From assembly GCA_900754175.1 (NCBI GenBank), contig CAAEBS010000071.1:1-20721 (forward strand): DNA of 20,721 nucleotides. Direction: 5' to 3'. This DNA comes from Clostridia bacterium (GTDB lineage Bacteria > Bacillota > Clostridia > Oscillospirales > CAG-272). Positions 7,411-13,528 of this stretch are shown piece by piece (position 1 is the first letter of the stretch; each line of letters begins with the position of its first letter). Below the pieces are notes generated by a model that was not told the origin of the DNA, ran no database searches, and worked only from the letters and a program-made list of their open reading frames with translations. A program made the translations under genes and the position numbers.

Positions 7411-7678
7411 AGTATCTCTCCTTTTGTTTTTTTGGTTTGTTTTGGCTTCTTTTCGCCGTTTCCGGCAAGATTATCTTCTCTCCGGTCTGCGTTCACCGCC
7501 TTTCTTTTGTTTCAAATGCGTTTGCACAGCTTTCCGCATTTGTCCGAATTCATATTTTTTATAATAACAACTACCTTTTTATGGATGATTCCTCTATATA
7601 ACTTAAACACAGGAAGAACAAAAAGCACGTCTTTCCCTTATCCGTCGTCCTCTCTGTCTATATTTTAACATTGCAATC
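7411..7678. other. Divergent intergenic region between the binding protein and the AraC regulator
   Basis: No convincing gene is seen here. Purine-rich sequence on the minus strand leads to the AAGGAGA ribosome site of the binding-protein gene. A possible minus-strand promoter has -10 TAAAAT at 7667-7662 and a poor -35 (TTGTAT, 7690-7685) at 17 bases. It would overlap the -35 of the AraC promoter and give a long leader of about 240 bases. No clear hairpin riboswitch was recognised in that leader, which may still hold regulatory sites. Confidence 0.4.
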
Positions 7679-7707
7679 TTGACAATACAAGTTAATTGTT
7701 ATATAAT
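7679..7707 (+). promoter_or_regulatory. Consensus SigA promoter of the AraC gene
   Basis: A perfect TTGACA at 7679-7684 and a perfect TATAAT at 7702-7707 are separated by exactly 17 bases. The expected transcript start is near 7714, so the ATG at 7748 gets a leader of about 35 bases. An inverted repeat, ACAAT (7682-7686) with ATTGT (7695-7699), overlaps the -35 and spacer and could be a binding site for autoregulation. Confidence 0.85.
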
Positions 7708-7747
7708 ATCAGCAAGAATTTAATGTATGAAAGGCAGGAAAGACTGC

Positions 7748-8554
7748 ATGGAAAAATTTCATCAACTGCAAAACTCGCTCGGCAACACGGTGTTCAACAC
7801 CCGCCAGTTCTCCGGAATGAGCCACTTTGCGCACATCCATAAAAGCTATGAGTTGCTGTTTGTGGAGCGAGGCTCGTTGCGGTGCGTGATTGACGGCACC
7901 GAGGTTTGGGTATATGCCGGAGAGTTTGTCATGATCTTTCCGTTTCAGATCCACAGTTTTGAGGTCCCGCCTGCCGGAAACGTCTACGTGGTGGTCTTTT
8001 CGGAGGATCTGGTGCACTGCTTTTTCAACGCCACCAACCGGCTGACGACAAAAACGCAGAAATTCACCTGCACCGACGAGGTCACCCGTTATTTCCGGAA
8101 CTGCATGATCATCGACTTTCCGGAATTTTCGGGAAAGCCGAACACAATCGAAACGCTGACTATAAAATCCTGTCTTTACGGCGTCTGTTCGGACCTTCTC
8201 CGGCAAGCCGAGTTTTCGGCAACCGACAGGTCGGAGACCAAAAACACGGTCACGAAAATCTTTGAATATATTTCCCGGCATTTCAGCGAGGACATTTCCC
8301 TGCGGTCGATCGCCGGGGAGCTTGGGTACAGCTACCCGTACATTTCCAAGTGCTTCAACGAATACACCCAGACCAATTTCAAGACCCTGCTCAACCAATA
8401 CCGGTTTGAATACGCCAAGGAGCTGCTCCGGGAAACCCGGAAGCCCATGTCCGAGGTTGCGCTGGAAAGCGGCTTTCAGAGCATCCGGAACTTCAATCTC
8501 GTGTTTTTCCACTTTGCCGGGGTTTCCCCCAGAGAGTTCCGGAACAGTCAGTAA
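7748..8554 (+). CDS. AraC-family transcriptional regulator with N-terminal cupin domain
   Basis: This 268-residue protein has an N-terminal cupin-like ligand domain (about 25-90: HIHKSYELLFVERG, VYAGEFVMIFP, IHSFEVPP). The C-terminal double helix-turn-helix domain spans about 165-268. Helix-turn-helix 1 is around 184-205 (LRSIAGELGYSYPYISKCF). Helix-turn-helix 2 is around 233-256, ending in the family signature SGFQSIRNFNLVFFHFAGVSPREF. An ATG at 7727 is in frame, but it has no ribosome site and sits only about 13 bases from the promoter start. The ATG at 7748 has AGGAAAG at good spacing. It probably senses a sugar-like ligand and controls the divergent binding-protein/GLUG genes. The ligand is unknown. 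Confidence 0.9.
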   Translation: MEKFHQLQNSLGNTVFNTRQFSGMSHFAHIHKSYELLFVERGSLRCVIDGTEVWVYAGEFVMIFPFQIHSFEVPPAGNVYVVVFSEDLVHCFFNATNRLTTKTQKFTCTDEVTRYFRNCMIIDFPEFSGKPNTIETLTIKSCLYGVCSDLLRQAEFSATDRSETKNTVTKIFEYISRHFSEDISLRSIAGELGYSYPYISKCFNEYTQTNFKTLLNQYRFEYAKELLRETRKPMSEVALESGFQSIRNFNLVFFHFAGVSPREFRNSQ

Positions 8555-8643
8555 GGAGCGGTATTATCTGTTTCTGCTTTTTCACGGTCGCTATCCCCGA
8601 ACGTCCCGGTAGCTTTTTTGTGAAAAGCAATATTTTTGAACAT
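8548..8643 (-). CDS. Candidate 31-residue ORF antisense to the AraC gene end
   Basis: An ATG at 8643 opens a 31-codon frame (starts MFKNIAFHKKATG, ends TDNTAPY) whose TGA at 8550-8548 overlaps the last bases of the AraC gene. AGGAG (8654-8650) lies six bases before the ATG, and a good minus-strand promoter precedes it (8667-8696). The product is small, basic at its start and has no recognised motif. Against it, the same DNA holds the likely AraC terminator (8590-8619), so the coding frame may be chance and the transcript may act as antisense RNA. Confidence 0.35.
   Translation of the reverse strand: MFKNIAFHKKATGTFGDSDREKAETDNTAPY
8590..8619 (+). terminator. Probable terminator of the AraC gene
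   Basis: GCTATCC (8590-8596) can pair with GGTAGC (8608-8613) with one bulged base, followed directly by six T residues (8614-8619). A longer outer pairing, GCTTTTTCAC near 8576 with GTGAAAAGC near 8620, brackets it. It lies about 35 bases past the AraC stop codon. The stem is modest. Confidence 0.5.
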
Positions 8644-8666
8644 TTTGCTCTCCTGACTTTATTTAT

Positions 8667-8696
8667 ATTTTAGCAAATTCACCAGTGAAAAGTCAA
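8667..8696 (-). promoter_or_regulatory. Minus-strand promoter with palindromic spacer
   Basis: The -35 is TTGACT (8696-8691) and the -10 is TAAAAT (8672-8667), each one base from consensus, at 18-base spacing. The spacer contains the inverted repeat TTCAC-CA-GTGAA (8678-8689), placed like an operator where a repressor would block polymerase. Transcription would run toward the AraC 3' end, starting near 8660. Confidence 0.5.
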
Positions 8697-8794
8697 TAGC
8701 GCCATTTGCTTTTTATTGTATTATTCTGCTGTTATGTTCTGCCGCCCGGCGCATTTTTTTACATTTGTGTCGGGAAAACAAACAGGATATAACC

Positions 8795-8829
8795 AAAAAC
8801 CGGCAAGCCATGAAGGCTTGCCGGTTTTT
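8795..8829. terminator. Bidirectional intrinsic terminator
   Basis: AAAAACCGGCAAGCC (8795-8809) and GGCTTGCCGGTTTTT (8815-8829) are perfectly complementary, giving a 10-bp GC-rich stem, a five-base loop and a T run on both strands. It lies between the convergent AraC side and the 3' end of the UvrA-like gene at 8891 and would terminate the latter. The rest of 8700-8790 is AT-rich with nothing recognisable. Confidence 0.93.
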
Positions 8830-8890
8830 GTCGGGTATGATTTTCCGGGTCTGCATCTGCTGACAGAATACGCAAAAACGCAATTGGAAT

Positions 8891-11368
8891 TTACACGTAT
8901 CTGCCCGTGATGCTGTGCGGATTTTCCCGGATTTCTTCCGGCGTTCCGCTTGCCACGATCCGCCCGCCTGCGTCTCCGCCGCCCGGACCCATGTCGATCA
9001 CATAGTCGGCATTGCGGATCACGTCGAGATCGTGTTCGATCACGACGACCGTTGCGCCGCTCGTCAGAAGCGTCTGAAACACGCCGAGCAACACCTGCAC
9101 GTCGAGCGGGTGCAGACCGATGGACGGCTCGTCGAATACGAAAACCGAATCTGTCTGCGTTCTGCCGATTTCGCTTGCCAATTTGAGCCGTTGCGCCTCT
9201 CCGCCCGAAAGTCCCGGTGTTTCCTCGCCGAGCGTGAGATAGCCGAGTCCGAGTTGTTTCAGAACGTTCAGCCTCTGGCAAACCGCTTTCATATCGGAGC
9301 AGAAGCCGATTGCCGCATTTACGTCCATATCCATAAGCTCGGGCAGTGAGACAGATTTTCCGGTTTTATCCGTCAGCTTTACGTCATACGCTTCGCTTGC
9401 GTATCGTGAGCCACGGCAGTCGGGGCACGGAATGTCCACGTCCGGCAAAAACTGTACGTCAAGGCTGACGACGCCCGTACCGTCACAGCCGGGACAACGC
9501 AGAGAGCCTGTATTATAAGAAAAGTCGCTTGCCTTATAGCCTTTGCTTTTTGCGCCGGGCAATTTTGCGTAAATCTTGCGAAGTTCGTCGTGAATCCCTG
9601 CATAAGTGGCTACCGTAGAGCGGACGTTAATTCCGACAGGCGTCGCATCAATCAGCTTGACGTGAGCGATTCCGTCAGCCCGGATTTCACGGATATGGGC
9701 GGGGAGCGCCGTTCCTGCGATAGCCGCTTCCAATGCGGGCACAAGGCTTTCCAGCACCATGGTCGTTTTTCCCGAGCCCGAAACTCCGGTAACGACGGTC
9801 AGCCGCCCCTTGGGGATATCCGTGTCAAGCGGTCTGACGGTATGGATCTGCGAGGTGGAAAGGTGGATGGCACCGTTCTCAAAGACTTTATCACGTGCGG
9901 CACGCCGGCGTATCAGCGTGTCGGCTTTGCCGGACAGGAATCTTCCGATCTGTGAAGCGGAATTTTCCTCTATTGCGGGCACGGTTCCCTCAGCGATAAC
10001 GTGACCGCCGCCGGCTCCCGCTTCAGGCCCCATTTCGATGATCCAATCGGCTTCCTTCAGAATCTGTGTATCGTGATCGACCAGAATTACGGAATTGCCG
10101 TCGGCGACAAGGTCGTGCATAACGCCGGTAAGCCCCACGATGTTGGAGGGGTGCAAGCCGATAGACGGCTCGTCCAGCACATAGAGAACGCCGGTCGTGC
10201 GGTTGCGCACCGCACGGGCAAGCTGCATCCGCTGACGCTCGCCGGTGGAAAGCGTGGATGCCGAACGGTCAAGCGTCAGATAGCCAAGCCCCAGGTCTGT
10301 CAGCCGCTTCGCCGTGCTTTCAAAAGCTTCGCAGATGCTTGCCGCCATCGGGCGCATTTCCTCCGGCAGACTGCCGGGAACGCCCTGCACCCATTTCACA
10401 AGCCCGGCAAGCGTCATAGCGCAAGCTTCGTCCAGAGAGATTCCCCGCAGTTTCGGCGCACGGGCGACGGCAGAAAGGCGTGTACCGTGACAATCCGGGC
10501 AGATTTCTTCTTTCAGAAATTTCTCCACACGCTTCATGCCGCTCTCGTCCTTAACCTTTGCCAGGGCGTTTTCCACGGTATAAACGGCATTGTAATACGT
10601 AAAATCAAGTTCGCCTGCCTGATTGGAGTTTTTCGCTTTGTATAGGATATGCTTTTTCTCGGCGGGACCGTGATAGACGATCTCTTTTTCCCGGTCGGTC
10701 AGGTCACGGAACGGCACGTCGGTGCGCACCCCCATCGCACGGCAGACGTCGGTCATCAGAGACCACATCAGACTGTTCCACGGGGCGACCGCTCCGCCGT
10801 CAATGGTAAGCGAATCGTCGGGGACAAGCGAATTCAGATCAACCGTGCGGACGGTACCGGTGCCGCCGCATTTCTGGCAGGCTCCCTGCGAGTTAAACGC
10901 CAGTTCCTCGGCGGACGGGGCGTAAAAACGGGCGCCGCACTCGGGACAGACAAGCTCTTTTCCTGCGGCGACCGCCAGGGACGGCGGCAAATAATGCCCG
11001 TTCGGACAGCGGTGATTGGCAAGTCTGGAATACATCAGCCGCAGGCTGTTCAGCAGTTCGGTTCCCGTACCGAAGGTGCTTCGTATCCCCGGAACGCCCG
11101 GGCGCTGGTGAAGCGCAAGAGCGGCAGGAACGTACAGAACCTCATCCACCGAAGCCCTGGAAGCCTGCGTCATTCTCCGACGGGTGTAGGTGGAGAGCGC
11201 CTCCAGATAGCGGCGTGAGCCTTCCGCATACAGTACGCCGAGCGCAAGCGAGGATTTTCCGGAGCCGGACACGCCTGCGATTCCCACGATTTTCCCAAGC
11301 GGAATATCGACGTCGATATTTTTCAGATTGTGGACTTTAGCGCCACGGATCAGCATTTTATCTATCAT
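8891..11368 (-). CDS. UvrA-like ABC ATPase lacking the UvrB-binding domain (UvrA2 type)
   Basis: This 825-residue protein has two ABC cassettes in the UvrA arrangement. The first Walker A is GVSGSGKSS (32-40), with signature LSTGE (373-377) and Walker B LYVLDE (395-400). The second Walker A is GVSGSGKTT (528-536), with LSGGE and VFVFDE near the C-terminus. Zinc-type CxxC pairs occur at 141/144, 164/167, 290/293 and in CPGC and CPDC of the second half. Standard UvrA is about 940 residues. Here the segment from RCPNGH (120) to VCPECG (140) is only about 20 residues where UvrA has the UvrB-binding domain. Such UvrA2 proteins bind DNA but probably do not load UvrB, and some are linked to resistance to DNA-binding drugs. 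GGAG before the ATG at 11368 fixes the start. The earlier frame runs into the tRNA terminator. Confidence 0.88.
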   Translation of the reverse strand: MIDKMLIRGAKVHNLKNIDVDIPLGKIVGIAGVSGSGKSSLALGVLYAEGSRRYLEALSTYTRRRMTQASRASVDEVLYVPAALALHQRPGVPGIRSTFGTGTELLNSLRLMYSRLANHRCPNGHYLPPSLAVAAGKELVCPECGARFYAPSAEELAFNSQGACQKCGGTGTVRTVDLNSLVPDDSLTIDGGAVAPWNSLMWSLMTDVCRAMGVRTDVPFRDLTDREKEIVYHGPAEKKHILYKAKNSNQAGELDFTYYNAVYTVENALAKVKDESGMKRVEKFLKEEICPDCHGTRLSAVARAPKLRGISLDEACAMTLAGLVKWVQGVPGSLPEEMRPMAASICEAFESTAKRLTDLGLGYLTLDRSASTLSTGERQRMQLARAVRNRTTGVLYVLDEPSIGLHPSNIVGLTGVMHDLVADGNSVILVDHDTQILKEADWIIEMGPEAGAGGGHVIAEGTVPAIEENSASQIGRFLSGKADTLIRRRAARDKVFENGAIHLSTSQIHTVRPLDTDIPKGRLTVVTGVSGSGKTTMVLESLVPALEAAIAGTALPAHIREIRADGIAHVKLIDATPVGINVRSTVATYAGIHDELRKIYAKLPGAKSKGYKASDFSYNTGSLRCPGCDGTGVVSLDVQFLPDVDIPCPDCRGSRYASEAYDVKLTDKTGKSVSLPELMDMDVNAAIGFCSDMKAVCQRLNVLKQLGLGYLTLGEETPGLSGGEAQRLKLASEIGRTQTDSVFVFDEPSIGLHPLDVQVLLGVFQTLLTSGATVVVIEHDLDVIRNADYVIDMGPGGGDAGGRIVASGTPEEIRENPHSITGRYV

Positions 11369-11414
11369 TGTTTTTACTCCAGATACTTGAATTCCCATTG
11401 AGAAAAATAATACA

Positions 11415-11449
11415 GAAAACCCACCGTAATCCATCAGAATTACGGTGGG
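11415..11449 (-). terminator. Intrinsic terminator of tRNA-Leu
   Basis: On the minus strand CCCACCGTAAT (11449-11439) and ATTACGGTGGG (11430-11420) form an 11-bp perfect stem with an eight-base loop, followed by TTTT and another T run. It starts two bases after the tRNA CCA end and lies about 50 bases before the UvrA-like start. Confidence 0.95.
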
Positions 11450-11451
11450 TC

Positions 11452-11536
11452 TGGTGCGAGAAACGGGACTTGAACCCGTACGGTGTGAACCACACGCCCC
11501 TCAAACGTGCGCGTCTGCCAGTTCCGCCACTCTCGC
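11452..11536 (-). tRNA. tRNA-Leu (anticodon GAG)
   Basis: This 85-base gene has an encoded CCA end. The acceptor stem is GCGAGAG with TTCTCGC. The D arm carries the leucine-type GGCGGAACTGGCAGACGC sequence. The anticodon stem is CACGT/GCGTG with loop TTGAGGG (anticodon GAG, reading CUC/CUU). A long class II variable arm (TGGTTCACACCGT) follows, and the T arm is ACGGG-TTCAAGT-CCCGT. It has its own promoter and terminator. Confidence 0.97.
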
Positions 11537-11564
11537 AAATGTTACCGCTGACGGCAACATATAT

Positions 11565-11592
11565 ATTATACACTTTTTTTTGGATTTGTCAA
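11565..11592 (-). promoter_or_regulatory. Promoter of tRNA-Leu
   Basis: A perfect TTGACA (11592-11587) and a perfect TATAAT (11570-11565) are spaced 16 bases apart across an A-rich run. The predicted start is near 11558, about 20 bases before the mature tRNA 5' end. A small imperfect hairpin (GTTGCCG...CGGTAAC) fills the leader. Confidence 0.92.
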
Positions 11593-11652
11593 GAGCTTTT
11601 TTCGATTTTGTTCCGCTTTTTTGCAAATTTTTTCCCGTCCGGAATCCCGCCT

Positions 11653-12183
11653 TTATTTCCCGTCGGTAGGATAGCCCTCGATGCTCCGGCGGTTTGTCAG
11701 GCGTTTGCGGCGTCCGAGGAATCCGCAAACAATCCCCACGGCAAGGACCGGAAGCTTTTCCAGCCAGAAAGCAAGCATATAAAAGACAAGCCGGATATCG
11801 TCAACCCCGGAAAAAGAGGTAAAACCGCTTCCCTGCGCCAGGATCCCGGCAAGGTAACGCACGCCGCCGGCGGCAAAGGGATAATAGCGGAACAGGGTCG
11901 CCCACAGAAAATGCAGAACCGACGCCGAGGCAAAAGCGGCACAGAAAAAGCCGACCGGAAAAGCGACCTTCCGGTATGCGTCGTAATAGCTCATGGCGCC
12001 GATCACGACTGCCGAGCTGAGCACGCCCGACACCACCCGCACCACGGCAAGGGCAAAAAATCCCGGTGCCACAAGCAGAATCACGATTTTTACCAAAAGC
12101 CAGCTGATCAGAAGATTCAGCAGACACGCCGCCACAAACGATGCAAAATAAACCACGCTGTTGACCGCCCATTGCTTTTTCAT
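11653..12183 (-). CDS. Small multi-pass membrane protein of unknown function
   Basis: This is a 176-residue very hydrophobic protein with about four to five predicted membrane helices (around residues 8-45 as one or two segments, 46-65, 75-98 and 143-163). It has a basic, charged C-terminal tail (GRRKRLTNRRS). I do not recognise a family or catalytic motif. The frame is open to 12399, but GGGAGG lies five to six bases before the ATG at 12183, and the upstream codons are hydrophilic and unlike the rest. It is divergent from the SpoIVFB-like protease, with about 100 bases between the two starts. Whether it works with that protease is unknown. Confidence 0.72.
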   Translation of the reverse strand: MKKQWAVNSVVYFASFVAACLLNLLISWLLVKIVILLVAPGFFALAVVRVVSGVLSSAVVIGAMSYYDAYRKVAFPVGFFCAAFASASVLHFLWATLFRYYPFAAGGVRYLAGILAQGSGFTSFSGVDDIRLVFYMLAFWLEKLPVLAVGIVCGFLGRRKRLTNRRSIEGYPTDGK

Positions 12184-12285
12184 TGTATCCTCCCTCCGGA
12201 TTGCCATATTCAAAGCCAATCCGTCATATATTTCAAATAAACGATCCTCTGCCCCTCTGTATTCCGGATCCTGTCGGAGCGTATT

Positions 12286-12870
12286 ATGAAGATCAAAATC
12301 GGCTTTTTCGCCATTCTTTTGCTGTTGACCGTATGGTTTGACCGTTCGTGGCAGGCAGTTGCCACGCTTTGCGCCGCCGCCGTTCACGAGGCGGGACACC
12401 TGCTCGCCGGGGCGCTCTGCCGCATCCGTTTCCGGGAGCTTCGGCTCGGGCTTTTCGGTGCGGGCTTTCTGATATCCGAGCAGTCGCTTCCCACCTACCG
12501 GCAGGAAACTCTCATCAGCGCCGCAGGTCCCGCCGTAAACTTTGCGCTGGCGCTTCCCTACCTTTTGTCAGGCAGTCTGCCGGGGAACGCCCTTTACCGG
12601 GAATTCATCCTGTCCTGCCTGATCCTCGGCGGGGTCAACCTGCTTCCGATCCGGGATTTCGACGGCGGAAGAATCCTCCACTCGCTTCTCTCCCTGCTCT
12701 TTTCCCCAAGGGCGGCAGACCGCATCCTGTCCTTTACTTCGGCGGTCTGCATTTTCTCCCTCTGGGTCTTTTCGGTCTATCTGCTCCTGCGATATACCCG
12801 GTCGCTGTCGCTGTTCGTCTTTGCCTGTCAGCTTTTTTTCAGAATGATTCAAAGCCCGGACGCAGACTGA
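12286..12870 (+). CDS. SpoIVFB-like site-2 (M50) intramembrane metalloprotease
   Basis: This 194-residue membrane protein has the M50 catalytic elements: H34-E35-A-G-H38 (HExxH) in the second hydrophobic segment, AAGPAVN (79-85), and N118-L-L-P-I-R-D-F-D126-G-G carrying the third zinc ligand. Four to six membrane segments are predicted. The family cleaves other proteins inside the membrane; SpoIVFB of Bacillus processes pro-sigma-K in sporulation. This copy is shorter than SpoIVFB, has no CBS domain, and no SpoIVFA gene is nearby, so its substrate is open. GGAG lies six bases before the ATG. Its TGA directly abuts the deoC stop on the other strand. Confidence 0.87.
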   Translation: MKIKIGFFAILLLLTVWFDRSWQAVATLCAAAVHEAGHLLAGALCRIRFRELRLGLFGAGFLISEQSLPTYRQETLISAAGPAVNFALALPYLLSGSLPGNALYREFILSCLILGGVNLLPIRDFDGGRILHSLLSLLFSPRAADRILSFTSAVCIFSLWVFSVYLLLRYTRSLSLFVFACQLFFRMIQSPDAD

Positions 12871-13518
12871 TCAGTGCTTCATCAGCTTCACAAGCCGGCT
12901 GGTGCCGAGACGGTCTGCGCCAAGCGCCAGAAAGCGCTCTGCGTCCTCAAAGCTCCGGATTCCGCCAGCCGCCTTGATGCGCACGCCCTCCCCCACGTTT
13001 TCACGGAACAGGGCGATATCCTCAAAGGTAGCGCCGCCCGTGGAAAAGCCGGTGGAGGTCTTGATGAAATCGGCTCCCGATTCGGTTACGATCCGGCACA
13101 TCCGGATCTTTTCTTCTTTTGTCAGAAGGCAGGTCTCTATAATCACCTTGAGAATCCGGTCGCCGCAAATCTGTTTCAGATCCCGCAGCTCCCGCAAAAT
13201 CCGGTCGTATCTTCCCTCTTTCACGTCGCCAAGGCAGATTACCACGTCCAGTTCGTCTGCACCGTCCGCCAGCGCCTCCGCCGCTTCCATGCGTTTGACG
13301 GCGGAGGTGTTGTAGCCGTTCGGAAAGCCGATGACCGTGCAGACCGGAAGTCTGCCCGCCAGGTATTCCGCACACTGCCGCACAAAGGTCGGCGGAATGC
13401 AGACCGATGCCGTGCCGTAACGCAGAGCGTCATCGCACAGCCCCCGGATCTCCTCCCATGTGGCGGTCTGAGAAAGTTTCGTATGGTCCACGTGGGACAG
13501 AATTTCTTTTTGATCCAT
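12871..13518 (-). CDS. deoC: Deoxyribose-phosphate aldolase
   Basis: This 215-residue protein is of normal DeoC length. It splits 2-deoxyribose-5-phosphate into glyceraldehyde-3-phosphate and acetaldehyde in deoxynucleoside breakdown, in the cytoplasm. Visible markers are DHTKL (11-15), D91 in ADELDVV, the Schiff-base lysine K153 in FIKTSTGF, and K182 in IKAAGGIR. The ATG at 13518 follows AGGAAA. That ribosome site overlaps the stop codon of the membrane-protein gene ten bases upstream, suggesting translational coupling. No other deo gene is nearby, so its place in this operon is unusual. Confidence 0.95.
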   Translation of the reverse strand: MDQKEILSHVDHTKLSQTATWEEIRGLCDDALRYGTASVCIPPTFVRQCAEYLAGRLPVCTVIGFPNGYNTSAVKRMEAAEALADGADELDVVICLGDVKEGRYDRILRELRDLKQICGDRILKVIIETCLLTKEEKIRMCRIVTESGADFIKTSTGFSTGGATFEDIALFRENVGEGVRIKAAGGIRSFEDAERFLALGADRLGTSRLVKLMKH

Positions 13519-13528
13519 CGTTATTTCC

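Noticed and set aside
7709..8512. 267-codon minus-strand frame opposite the AraC gene
   Set aside because: The AraC frame has intact cupin and helix-turn-helix signatures and a perfect promoter. The antisense frame has neither and would overlap that promoter.
8716..8910. 64-codon plus-strand frame between the AraC and UvrA-like genes
   Set aside because: It reads straight through the perfect bidirectional terminator and into the 3' end of the UvrA-like gene, with no ribosome site.
11452..11536. tRNA-Leu as an integration site for a mobile element
   Set aside because: I saw no second copy of the tRNA 3' end in the window and no integrase gene. The tRNA has its own intact terminator immediately downstream.
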